Below, in pieces: positions 6,233 to 12,997 of a stretch of DNA of 12,997 nucleotides. The stretch spans positions 1-12,997 of the forward strand of contig JBNJEM010000153.1 of assembly GCA_051745935.1 (NCBI GenBank), given 5' to 3'. Under the pieces are notes generated by a model. It made no database searches. It was not told the origin of the DNA and was given only the letters and a program-made list of their open reading frames with translations. Source of the DNA: JBNJEM01 sp051745935. Lineage in GTDB: Bacteria; Planctomycetota; Planctomycetia; Pirellulales; Pirellulaceae. Position 1 is the first letter of the stretch. Each line of letters begins with the position of its first letter. Both the position numbers and the translations under genes were made by a program.

Positions 6233-6394
6233 GTTTTGTCGTACGCACTCCCGGTTTGTCAATCGCTTTTTTCTCTTCGGTATCTATTTGCCCACTTGCG
6301 GAAGCGGCTGCATCGAGGGACCAACCAGGCACGGTGTCCGATCCGACCCTCTGAGGGGAGACCAGATATACGTTAGCGGGCGGGGAAATGCAAA

Positions 6395-6571
6395 ATGGTA
6401 TTTTACGTAGGCCTCGAAAGCCTTGAAGGTCAGGCCGAATTGGCGATCCAGGCTCTATGGAGGCGAGGAAAACCAGAGGAGAACTCGAACACGCGGCCAG
6501 TCGCCGTCGCGCCCTTCAGTCGCGACGCCTCCATCCGCTATCAAATCCCGACGTTGTTCTTCCCACCTTAA
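6395..6571 (+). CDS. Possible small protein of 58 aa (unrecognised)
   Basis: The ATG at 6395 is preceded by GGGGAAA, a modest ribosome site about eight bases away. The product begins MVFYVGLESLEGQAELAIQA, continues with a charged stretch (RRGKPEEN) and ends in an aromatic, Pro-rich tail (LFFPP). Composition is balanced, and no membrane segment or known motif is seen. It is convergent with the glycosyltransferase gene ending at 6590. It may be a real small gene, a remnant or chance. The surrounding gap 5958-6589 otherwise shows only the minus-strand remnant and the direct repeats. Confidence 0.25.
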   Translation: MVFYVGLESLEGQAELAIQALWRRGKPEENSNTRPVAVAPFSRDASIRYQIPTLFFPP

Positions 6572-6589
6572 TCTTCAACCCGGGTGATC

Positions 6590-7537
6590 TCATTCCGCGC
6601 GTACATTCGCCAGATCACACGCCGATTTTATCAGTTCGCGAGAATCGGCCTGGGGGTCACCCGGGAGCCGAGCGGTATAGAGCTGTACTGTGGGAGGCGA
6701 TGCGAGCCGTCGACTCACCGCGGAGGGGACTGCCGCCCACGTGCCCTGGGCCCGCTCCACCTCGTCTTGCGGTCTGCCATGCTCCATTTCCCACAGGCGG
6801 GCCTGTTTGATAAACGTATTGAAAAAAGCGGTCAGCATGCAGACCTGAAAGCCCGCTAGCCCGTCCAGAAAACCAAGTCGAAGCACGTACAGCTGCAGAA
6901 ACCTCAAGAAGGGACGAAAACAGAGCCGCATTGTCCCCGTTCGCGCCCCGGCTTCCCAACGGTCTTCAGCACCTAGCTTCGTGTATTGGACACGCTTGGC
7001 AAAGAAGTGCTCGTAGCTGCGATACTCATAATGGATAAACCGGTTTCGAAGCCGCCCCACCCGGTTCGCCGCAATATCGATTTCTTCATGCACGCGAACC
7101 GCTTTGTACCGGCACGCATCACGTCGAATCAGACGGCAGGCCGATGTGGTGTTCCGGCCGCTGAATCGAATTTCATGGCCGAGAAAAAACGTGCGGTGCC
7201 GAATTCGAAACGCATCGATGTGCCCAGGAGGGGCCGCGAGCACCCCCCGGATTTCCTCCGCCAATTCCGGAGTTACCCGCTCGTCCGCGTCAACAATCAG
7301 TACCCACTCGTGCCTTGCCTGGGCAATGGCCCAATTCTTGAAAGCCGCGTAGCCATTCCACGGCCGGCGGATAACGCGGCAGTCGTCCAGCTCACGGGCC
7401 GTCTCCGGTGTGCCGTCAGTCGATCCAGAATCGGCCACCAAAACCTCGTCCGCGATGCCACGGACCGAGTGTATGCAGGAACAAATGTTGTGGCACTCGT
7501 CCTTGCAGGGAATCAACACCGTAAGCTTTTGCCCCAT
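6590..7537 (-). CDS. Family 2 glycosyltransferase, WaaE/KdtX-like
   Basis: This predicted 315-residue inverting glycosyltransferase moves a sugar from a nucleotide donor to a lipopolysaccharide-core-like or other envelope glycan at the cytoplasmic membrane face. The GT-A fold begins with LTVLIPCKDE (5-14). VADSGSTDGT (34-43) and VDADE (82-86) supply the donor and metal sites. The KNWAIAQARHEW stretch (67-78) is typical of the WaaE/KdtX group, and VHEE (149-152) fits the catalytic base region. Residues 208-250 hold a membrane-associated helical part with the usual RLGFLDG. A 60-residue polar tail after 255 makes it longer than most members (about 250-260 aa). The start at 7537 is set by homology-like sequence; no strong ribosome site is seen, and a GTG five codons upstream is possible. 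No other envelope genes are adjacent. Confidence 0.88.
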   Translation of the reverse strand: MGQKLTVLIPCKDECHNICSCIHSVRGIADEVLVADSGSTDGTPETARELDDCRVIRRPWNGYAAFKNWAIAQARHEWVLIVDADERVTPELAEEIRGVLAAPPGHIDAFRIRHRTFFLGHEIRFSGRNTTSACRLIRRDACRYKAVRVHEEIDIAANRVGRLRNRFIHYEYRSYEHFFAKRVQYTKLGAEDRWEAGARTGTMRLCFRPFLRFLQLYVLRLGFLDGLAGFQVCMLTAFFNTFIKQARLWEMEHGRPQDEVERAQGTWAAVPSAVSRRLASPPTVQLYTARLPGDPQADSRELIKSACDLANVRAE

Positions 7538-7954
7538 GTTCCACGCTTTCACCAAACATGGCCACCCATCGTGCCAGGGCGTTTCCTCGGCACGACATGT
7601 GACCTCGAACAACGCCGACCTCGGACAGCCGGGCACGAAGCCGACAAAGTCCTGCCCAGCGGCTAAAATGCTGCAACAACAGCCGCCGGACGATAGCACA
7701 TTATGCACATTCACACCATACGGATTTCGACCAAAGCAGCGCCCGGCGCCGCCGGCGCGCACGGCACGGGATCAACACGGTGAACCACTAGCTCAAACGA
7801 GTCGTGAGCGGCCGCCCAACGGCATCAAACAGGGCCGTGCGAGTCACAAATCAGAGATCACGCCTCGGCTCGGACGGAACCACATTTCTCTCTTGTCGTC
7901 ACTCGCTCCGCCGCCACTGGTGGCACCACGGCGCCTCCTGTTGGGAAAACTGGG
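7538..7954. other. Upstream region of the glycosyltransferase gene, no supported gene
   Basis: A minus-strand frame runs open to 7762 in phase with the glycosyltransferase, but it has no family resemblance before residue 76. GCACATT is repeated with a 9-bp period at 7696-7702 and 7705-7711, next to a CATAAT (minus strand, 7700-7705) that could be a -10 box. A GC hairpin lies at 7739-7758 (GCGCC-GGC against GCC-GGCGC with one bulge). Nothing else was recognised. Confidence 0.4.
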
Positions 7955-7982
7955 TTGACGCGCCATCATTAATTAGTATATT
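7955..7982 (+). promoter_or_regulatory. Sigma70-type promoter for the 4Fe-4S protein gene
   Basis: TTGACG (7955-7960) and TATATT (7977-7982) are spaced 16 bases apart in a locally AT-rich island, unusual for this GC-rich window. A start near 7990 would give a leader of about 130 nt before the ATG at 8123. Imperfectly symmetric ATTAGTA (7972-7978) and TACTTAAT elements flank the start site and could be an operator. Confidence 0.5.
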
Positions 7983-8122
7983 GGTACATGAATGCTACTT
8001 AATAAACCAGGGCATCCCGGTGGGAAACCAAACGTTTAACGGCGATTTGGGGCACAAGCCACGGCGTTGGGATATCCTCAGGGATCGGCGCAAACGCCAC
8101 TTTAACGCGGAGATCGCTGCAT

Positions 8123-8899
8123 ATGCAACGACCAATCATTGAGATCAACGAAGACCTGTGCACCGGCTGCGGTCAATGCATCGTCGCCTGCGCCGAAGGA
8201 GCGCTCGAATTGGTCGACGGCAAAGCCAAGCTGGTAAGCGACAGCTACTGTGACGGCCTCGGCGACTGCCTCGGCCAATGCCCCGAAGGCGCGCTGACCG
8301 TCGTGGAACGCGATGCAGAGGCCTTCGATGAAGCGGCGGTCGCGGATCACATGGGCAAACCGTGTCCCCATGGTAACCCTGAGGTCCAGGTGTCGCAGCC
8401 AGGAATCCCGATCGTCTCTGGCTGTCCGTCGGCCCACGCAACGGCGATGGAGACGAAGGGCTCGCCGGGCGAGAGTTATGGAGCGAGCGAGATTGGCAGC
8501 GAGCTTTGTCACTGGCCGGTCAAGCTGCAACTCTTACCGCCGTCCGCCGGGTTCCTTCAAGGAAGCGATCTGCTGCTGTTGGCCGATTGCGTGGCCGTTG
8601 CGCTACCCGATGCGCACCGGACGCTACTCCGCGGCCATACGGTGGCCACCGGTTGCCCGAAGCTCGACAACCTGCAGGCACACATTGACAAGCTGACGGA
8701 GATCATTCGGACGGCCCAGCCGCGATCACTCACCGTGGCATTCATGGAAGTCCCTTGCTGTCATGGGTTCGTGTTCGCGGCCGAAAAGGCGATCGAACAG
8801 GCAGGCGCCGCGACGCCGCTTTACGGCGTCAAAATCAGCCGCAATGGCCAATGTCTACAGCGCCGGCGGATCATGGCCGAAAACGCGACGCAGGCCTGA
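8123..8899 (+). CDS. 4Fe-4S ferredoxin-like protein with Cys-containing C-terminal domain
   Basis: The 258-residue cytoplasmic protein has an N-terminal ferredoxin domain (5-60). One classical cluster motif is C13-x2-C16-x2-C19-x3-C23 and the second, atypical one is C43-x5-C49-x3-C53 followed by PEGAL. It should carry iron-sulfur clusters for electron transfer. The C-terminal part (125-245) contains LCHWPVKLQLLPPSA, LLLADCVAVAL, ATGCPKLDN and MEVPCCHG, with Cys at 129, 156, 178, 212 and 213. This pattern is known from a widespread, mostly uncharacterised family of anaerobe-type ferredoxin proteins. The linker has further Cys at 81 and 101. A GGAG at 8109-8112, ten bases before the ATG, is a slightly distant ribosome site. 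The gene seems monocistronic, divergent from the glycosyltransferase and served by the promoter at 7955. The redox partner is unknown. Confidence 0.9.
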   Translation: MQRPIIEINEDLCTGCGQCIVACAEGALELVDGKAKLVSDSYCDGLGDCLGQCPEGALTVVERDAEAFDEAAVADHMGKPCPHGNPEVQVSQPGIPIVSGCPSAHATAMETKGSPGESYGASEIGSELCHWPVKLQLLPPSAGFLQGSDLLLLADCVAVALPDAHRTLLRGHTVATGCPKLDNLQAHIDKLTEIIRTAQPRSLTVAFMEVPCCHGFVFAAEKAIEQAGAATPLYGVKISRNGQCLQRRRIMAENATQA

Positions 8900-8982
8900 A
8901 CATGATCGGGGTTGCAAGAAGGGGAAGGTCAGAACGTTGTTCCGCAGGAACCGGCTCCGTGATCGAACAGTGGGGACTTCGC

Positions 8983-9236
8983 TCGACAGCGCCACTTGAG
9001 CCCTCGTCCGTGGGCCGAATCGCTTTGCTGGTCAAGACATACGGCGAAATGGACCCCATCCAGCTTGCCTGGATGGTGAATCAGATGGCGAGCTATAAGC
9101 CTGACGCTGCCGCTCCCTCGGCCTTCGTGCGAGCGGGAAGGTTGTTTCTGGGAACGGTCGCTAGCCCTCCATCTGGTTCACGGGCGGCGCAAGACCGTTG
9201 GGGTCCGGCAGTTGCGCCGAAAAGTGGCGCTGTCGA
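8983..9236. repeat. 254-bp segment bounded by perfect 15-bp inverted repeats
   Basis: TCGACAGCGCCACTT (8983-8997) recurs as its exact reverse complement at 9222-9236. A 10-bp direct repeat GATCGAACAG lies just outside at 8961-8970 and 9245-9254, though 12 and 8 bases away from the inverted repeats. A further copy is inside the 4Fe-4S gene at 8791-8800, so the direct repeats are not clean target-site duplications. The layout suggests a non-autonomous mobile element (MITE-like) or a large RNA/DNA fold. No transposase is present. Confidence 0.5.
9056..9076. other. Perfect 8-bp hairpin inside the inverted-repeat segment
   Basis: CCATCCAG (9056-9063) pairs perfectly with CTGGATGG (9069-9076) around a 5-nt loop. 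It lies between convergent genes, but no T-tract follows on either strand. It may be a terminator-like element, part of the surrounding 254-bp element, or a folded RNA. Confidence 0.4.
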
Positions 9237-9259
9237 ATTAGGAAGATCGAACAGGCCGG

Positions 9260-10732
9260 TCAGGGCTCGAGTCCCAAGCTGCGAGTGTACGCTTCTCGCT
9301 GGGAGTCCAGGCCGAGTTCGTCGGTCAGGGCGGCCCACGCCTCGGCTGCGTCGCGCAACGCGGCCTGGGCCGAGCTTTCACCCGCGAGTGCGGCGTAAAC
9401 CGCCGCGTCCAGTGCTTGGAGATATCGTCGCCATCCGGGGATCCGAACCGATGCGACGTGAATGGGACGGTTCTGAGTGGCCCTGGCCACGGCCGCGTAA
9501 TTCTCACTCGATTCGCGCGTGAGGACGCGATCGGTCCAGAGCGTTGGGCTGTCCACGTGGGATTCACGAAACAGGGTGGTGTGAGGGCTGGATGGCGATA
9601 ATCGGTCGCTCCATTCGGGTCCGGTCAACAACGCCAGGATTTTGGCTGCCCGTTGGGGCTGGCGAGCCTGCCGGGTGACGCTGCCGAGTCTTCCGGCTAT
9701 ACCGATGAGTGGCACGCGAACGGGGCCCTTTTCATCGTGGGAGCTCCATTCTTGTTCCCCAAAGTTGTAGGCGGAGCGTGATCCGGGAAGTTCAGCGAAA
9801 GCAATCTCGATGCCGGAGGGCATGTCAACGGGTTCGGAATCAATGGGCGCGCCGCTGGGCCAGCTCAGCGCCATCGCCGTTTCACCGCTCAGCAGGCGGC
9901 GGCGAGCCATTTCAGGCGTGACTTTCCTCACGTCCAGCTGACTTTCCTGATTGGCGTCAACCAGCTCCTTGAGCGCGCGAACGAACGGAGGGCCCGCAAT
10001 CAACGGTTCCATCGTGATGTAGTCGAAGAGCACGGAGAACTGGCTGGGATGCGACGCGTAAGGGGCGGCACGGGCCAATAACGTTTTCGCCGCCCAACCG
10101 GCCGCCAAGGGTTCACACACCGGAGTCCATGGATCACTCCCCGACGGCTCCGACTCGCCCAGCTCGGCACGCCTTAGTTTTGTTACCAGGGACTGGTACT
10201 CCTCCCATGTGCCCGGTGGGTCCAACCCCTGTTGGGCGAACAGGTCGGCTCGGTACATCAGCACAAATGCCGGCGACCCGAACGAGAAGGCATACAACTG
10301 CTTGCCCCATCGGACCTGGGCGTTTCGCTGCAGGTCGAAGACGTCAAATTGATCGTAATTGGCCTCGGTCCAAATCGAGTCGGACGGCGGGGCGATCAGG
10401 CCGCGATGGACGAGCGTGCCGAGGCTAGACGCCGGGTAGATGACGATATCCGCGTCCAATCGCCGGCGTTGCTCCAGTTCATCGCCGGTCATTTGCTTGA
10501 GCTCCAGCTCGTTGTCCGTCCGAGCCGCCCACTGTCGTTGAAGCACCTTCGCGAATGGCGCATCATCGACCACCGTCACCCGCACGGGGCCCGAGACCCG
10601 CCCCGTTTTGGGCCGAATGCCTTGTTTTGGATCGGGATTTCGCCCGCAACCGAATGCGGCCAGTACAAACACGCCGAGAACCACGTACGTGATGGGCCGC
10701 GTAACCCATGCGGAAACAGCGGCAAACTGCAT
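9260..10732 (-). CDS. Extracellular solute-binding lipoprotein (ABC-type, family 1-like)
   Basis: The 490-residue protein looks like a periplasmic substrate-binding protein of the sugar-ABC type. Residues 12-28 are hydrophobic and end at Cys29 (LAAFGC), a slightly unusual lipobox with Phe at -2. It is therefore probably lipid-anchored. The binding fold starts near residue 49 with VRVTVVDDAPF. It contains ADIVIYPASSLGTLVHRGLI (94-113) and the family-typical run YAFSFGSPAFVLMYRADLF to TWEEY (147-179). The segment LLSGETAMALSWPSG (280-294) is also characteristic. The last 60 residues are Ala-rich helices. The ATG at 10732 is chosen because AGGAGTGA sits five bases upstream. No permease or ATPase gene is next to it on either side, so its transporter is elsewhere or it works as a receptor. 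The ligand cannot be told from sequence. Confidence 0.88.
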   Translation of the reverse strand: MQFAAVSAWVTRPITYVVLGVFVLAAFGCGRNPDPKQGIRPKTGRVSGPVRVTVVDDAPFAKVLQRQWAARTDNELELKQMTGDELEQRRRLDADIVIYPASSLGTLVHRGLIAPPSDSIWTEANYDQFDVFDLQRNAQVRWGKQLYAFSFGSPAFVLMYRADLFAQQGLDPPGTWEEYQSLVTKLRRAELGESEPSGSDPWTPVCEPLAAGWAAKTLLARAAPYASHPSQFSVLFDYITMEPLIAGPPFVRALKELVDANQESQLDVRKVTPEMARRRLLSGETAMALSWPSGAPIDSEPVDMPSGIEIAFAELPGSRSAYNFGEQEWSSHDEKGPVRVPLIGIAGRLGSVTRQARQPQRAAKILALLTGPEWSDRLSPSSPHTTLFRESHVDSPTLWTDRVLTRESSENYAAVARATQNRPIHVASVRIPGWRRYLQALDAAVYAALAGESSAQAALRDAAEAWAALTDELGLDSQREAYTRSLGLEP

Positions 10733-10764
10733 CAGTCACTCCTATTACTGCTATTGTTCACCCG

Positions 10765-10794
10765 ATCATAAACGATAAAAATAATGAGGTGTAA
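10765..10794 (-). promoter_or_regulatory. Weak promoter candidate for the solute-binding gene
   Basis: On the minus strand TATGAT (10765-10770) is a good -10 box in an AT-rich island. The best -35 is a poor TTACAC (10789-10794) at 18 bases. The predicted start near 10758 would give a short leader of about 26 nt. The same island carries the start of the plus-strand frame at 10796, so the two transcripts would overlap at their 5' ends. Confidence 0.3.
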
Positions 10795-10795
10795 T

Positions 10796-11204
10796 ATGGA
10801 TTTGCCGGTAAACGGGCGGCCCACGGCCGGCCGCCGCCGCTCACGAATGGTCTCGATGAGTGCCTGGCAACACGAGATACCGCAGCATACCGTCGCCGAC
10901 GACGGACTGGAAAAGGTCACGCCCCCCATCGTGGAGGTTTACAAGGGCCGCCAAAAAAGTGGCTCAATTGGTCAACATGCCACTGGCTCGCCCGATCGTC
11001 TGTTACATGCCCCGCTACGCCTGCAATCCCACTGGAAGCCCAAAAACATTCAATTATCCTGCGGAAATCTATACTCGGGGTACGTCTCCACGACCGGTTG
11101 AGTTCATGGTGACAATCCGCTCTATTGGGTGGGACGATCGGCCGATCATTAACCGAGCCTGCCTTCGCCCCGGGTGTTGGTCGACCGAAATGCGGGTGGC
11201 ATGA
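10796..11204 (+). pseudogene. Possible frameshifted small gene upstream of the DUF6798 gene
   Basis: The ATG at 10796 has GAGGTG four bases upstream, a very good ribosome site. The first 50 codons are protein-like and rich in G/C third positions, including SAWQHEIPQHTVADDGLEKV and PPIVEVYKGRQ. At an A6 run (10953-10958) the coding signal seems to move to the +1 frame, which continues KVAQLVNMPLARPIVCYMPR and stops at 11202-11204. Removing one A would join the two parts into a protein of about 136 residues. Without that change the first frame ends at 11101 (101 aa). A GC hairpin (10815-10835) overlaps codons 7-14. No family was recognised. It could be a decayed gene, an assembly error or chance. 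Confidence 0.3.
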
Positions 11205-11282
11205 AAGAACAGGGGATCGGGCGATATTCAGTCGTTGCTGATGCGCTCCCGGCATAACGGTACTTCAGGTAGGACATTGGCA

Positions 11283-12950
11283 GTGGAACCCCGGATATCG
11301 AACAATGCGGCGTTTGATTTTGGTTCCCGACCGTCCAGGGCGGCCGTGCTCCTGGAGATCGTCGCGATTCTGGGGTTGGTGTTCGTGTACGCGGGCACCC
11401 CTCCGCCGGACGTTAACGAGGCCCACTATCTAACCAAGGCCAAGCACTACTGGAATCCGTCCTGGTGTGGTGAGGACGTGTTTTTGGACTCGTTATACCC
11501 CCATGTTGCCTTTTATTGGCTTTTTGGATGGATTACCCTCTTTAGCTCGTTGCCCACGGCAGCTTGGATTGGGCGTTTGATTGCCTGGAGCCTGTTCGCG
11601 ACGGCTTGGCAACGTTTAAGTTGGTCGGTGCTGCCCCAGCGCTTCGCCAGTCTTGGCACCGCCGCCCTGGTTCTGTTATTGATCGAGCGGTTCCATTTAG
11701 CGGGCGAGTGGGCGGTGGGAGGGATTGAAGCAAAAGCCCTCGCCTACCCGCTGGTCTTGTTCGGATTGCGGAGTCTTGTGCTTGGGCAGTGGCGGGCCGT
11801 ATGGCTATGGTTGGGCGCGGCGTCGGCGCTGCATGTATTAGTGGGGGGATGGAGTGTGGTGGCAGCGGCCATTTGCTGGCTGCTGAGCGGTAGAAACCAG
11901 AGCCGATTGTCGAGCATGATGCCGGCTTTGGTGGCGGGGGGATGCGTATCACTCGTGGGCTTGGTTCCCGCGTTAAGGATGTCAAGGGGTGCCGCGCCGG
12001 CGGTCATTGAAGCCGCGAATCAGATCTACGTGTTCGGACGACTCCCTCATCACCTCGTGTTCCATGAATTCGCACCGCAACGAATGCTGCTGTTCGGCGT
12101 GCTTCTGATGACGTGGATCGGGGTCGGCTGGTACCTGCGAGATCGCCCCCGGTGGTGGCCGCTCAATCAATTTGCCATGGCCTCCCTCATGATCTCATTG
12201 GTTGGCGTTGCCATTGACGGGTTAGCGAGTTTTGATCGAGAGTTGGCGGCACGGCTGCTCAAGCTGTACTGGTTCCGGCTGGCCGACGTGGCTTTGCCCG
12301 TGGCCGTGGCGATCGGGGGCGGGGTGGCCATCCGCAAGGTAGCCCTGTCGCGACCGCGTTGGGCGGGGAGCGCCTGGGCCTTGCTGCTGGTGGTGGCGGC
12401 CACGTGGTTGGGCGGCCGGTTCGCGAGGCAGCAGATCGATTTCCGGCCCAGGGCGGAGACCCAGTCTCGCCCCGCCGAACGACATGGGGCCACCCGCATG
12501 CGCGACCATTACCGCGCATGGCGTCGCGTCTGCCGGTGGATTCGACACCAGACTCCGTCAACGAGCCGCTTTTTGACGCCACGAAATCAGCAAACATTCA
12601 AGTGGTACGCCGGTCGCGCGGAACTGGCATGCTGGAAGGATATTCCTCAGGATCCACAAAACGTCGTACGTTGGTGGCGGTTGCTGCGCGAGGTCTACAC
12701 ACCGGAGGTTATTCGAGGTGGATTGGGGCGCTGGTCGGATGAGGAGTTGGAGAAGATCGCTGAAGAGTATCAGATCGATTACATCCTGATCGATCGTTTT
12801 CGAACGAACCGTCGGCTTGGATTCCACCGTGTCTATCCCACGTCAACATCTCCGAATGCGTACTTCGAAGTCTACCAGATGCAGGGCGATGAGCGGGGGG
12901 CCCGCCGGGACGCCCAGCGCCGGACCGGGCGTGGCGAACCGTCATGGTGA
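11283..12950 (+). CDS. Polytopic membrane protein of the DUF6798 type, GT-C-like layout
   Basis: The 555-residue protein has a short polar start and about 11-12 membrane segments between residues 22 and 379. A soluble C-terminal domain (385-555) follows. It carries the motif FLTPRNQQTFKWYAGRAEL with WKDIPQD (430-457), which I associate with DUF6798, a planctomycete family of unknown function. The first outside loop after segment one contains PPDVNEAHYL (41-50). An acidic motif in this place is the catalytic signature of GT-C transferases that use lipid-linked sugars, such as oligosaccharyl and mannosyl transferases. A transferase role is inferred. The GTG at 11283 is preferred because AGGTAGGA (11267-11274) lies eight bases upstream. 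An ATG at 11241 or TTG at 11235 would add 14-16 residues but lacks a ribosome site. The tail after 535 is basic and looks disordered. Confidence 0.85.
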   Translation: MEPRISNNAAFDFGSRPSRAAVLLEIVAILGLVFVYAGTPPPDVNEAHYLTKAKHYWNPSWCGEDVFLDSLYPHVAFYWLFGWITLFSSLPTAAWIGRLIAWSLFATAWQRLSWSVLPQRFASLGTAALVLLLIERFHLAGEWAVGGIEAKALAYPLVLFGLRSLVLGQWRAVWLWLGAASALHVLVGGWSVVAAAICWLLSGRNQSRLSSMMPALVAGGCVSLVGLVPALRMSRGAAPAVIEAANQIYVFGRLPHHLVFHEFAPQRMLLFGVLLMTWIGVGWYLRDRPRWWPLNQFAMASLMISLVGVAIDGLASFDRELAARLLKLYWFRLADVALPVAVAIGGGVAIRKVALSRPRWAGSAWALLLVVAATWLGGRFARQQIDFRPRAETQSRPAERHGATRMRDHYRAWRRVCRWIRHQTPSTSRFLTPRNQQTFKWYAGRAELACWKDIPQDPQNVVRWWRLLREVYTPEVIRGGLGRWSDEELEKIAEEYQIDYILIDRFRTNRRLGFHRVYPTSTSPNAYFEVYQMQGDERGARRDAQRRTGRGEPSW

Positions 12951-12973
12951 CATGCCGGTGTTTGCGATATACT
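12947..12973 (+). promoter_or_regulatory. Possible promoter for a gene beyond the right edge
   Basis: TATACT (12968-12973) is a good -10 box. GTGACA (12947-12952) matches five of six -35 bases at a short spacing of 15. The -35 box overlaps the stop codon of the DUF6798 gene. The target gene is not in the window. Confidence 0.3.
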
Positions 12974-12997
12974 GATTGGAGCCTGCCTGGCGAGATA

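Larger units (their letters stand above)
8902..9259 (+). other. Coding-like stretch in the spacer after the 4Fe-4S gene (possible remnant)
   Basis: A plus-strand frame starts at an ATG two bases after the 4Fe-4S stop. Between about 8995 and 9130 it has a coding-like codon pattern, with the product segment GRIALLVKTYGEMDPIQLAW followed by MVNQMASYKPDAAAP. The frame runs on to 9522, deep into the antisense of the solute-binding gene, so it cannot be wholly real. It may be a degraded gene, or the resemblance may be chance. No family was recognised. Confidence 0.2.

Noticed and set aside
7491..7506. Plus-strand TGGCAC...TTGC resembling a sigma54 promoter
   Set aside because: The spacing is one base too long (N6) and it lies inside the glycosyltransferase coding sequence.
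7955..7969. TTGAC-N5-ATCAT as an FNR/CRP-type site before the 4Fe-4S gene
   Set aside because: The FNR/CRP dyad needs four central bases and a better second half; the -35 reading explains the TTGAC.
10953..10958. A6 run as a programmed -1 frameshift site
   Set aside because: The shift needed to join the two coding-like halves is +1 and the codon phase does not fit a classical slippery heptamer; a simple indel is more likely.

Overview
The window is GC-rich, has widely spaced genes and switches strand often. It carries protein families typical of Planctomycetota: a DUF6798-type membrane protein, a seven-repeat FG-GAP/VCBS propeller, a CsrA, and a secreted-type protein with a His-rich tail. 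No rRNA, tRNA, CRISPR array, integrase or transposase was seen. Assignment to Planctomycetota is inferred from these families and was not tested by a search.

Left part (1-4490). The 3' end of a His-tailed protein gene is followed on the minus strand by a small hypothetical gene (387-659) and csrA (897-1106). A 570-bp spacer separates csrA from a large divergent gene (1677-4487). That gene encodes a sigma54-dependent activator with the order receiver, PAS, GAF, PAS, AAA+, Fis-type HTH. Its receiver lacks the phospho-acceptor Asp. The spacer holds a near-consensus sigma54 (-24/-12) promoter pointing at csrA, a GC-rich inverted repeat about 120-170 bp upstream of the predicted start site, and a three-copy tandem repeat. 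The csrA leader has two ANGGA motifs, one over the ribosome binding site. Together these suggest a local circuit: a non-phosphorylated, PAS/GAF-sensing activator turns on csrA through sigma54, and CsrA limits its own translation.

Middle part (4490-8900). A secreted beta-propeller gene (4773-5957, minus) is followed by a 630-bp region with coding-like remnants and a 16-bp direct repeat. Next come a WaaE/KdtX-like family 2 glycosyltransferase (6590-7537, minus) and a divergent 585-bp spacer with a plausible sigma70 promoter. This promoter would serve a 4Fe-4S protein gene with a long Cys-containing C-terminal domain (8123-8899, plus).

Right part (8900-12997). A 360-bp spacer contains a perfect 15-bp inverted repeat enclosing 254 bp, possibly a MITE-like element. 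An orphan extracellular solute-binding lipoprotein gene (9260-10732, minus) follows without ABC partners. Next is a 500-bp region with a possible frameshifted small gene that has a good ribosome binding site. The last gene (11283-12950, plus) encodes a polytopic DUF6798-type protein with a GT-C-like layout. The final bases hold a possible promoter for a gene beyond the window. Apart from the csrA/activator pair, the genes form no obvious operon.
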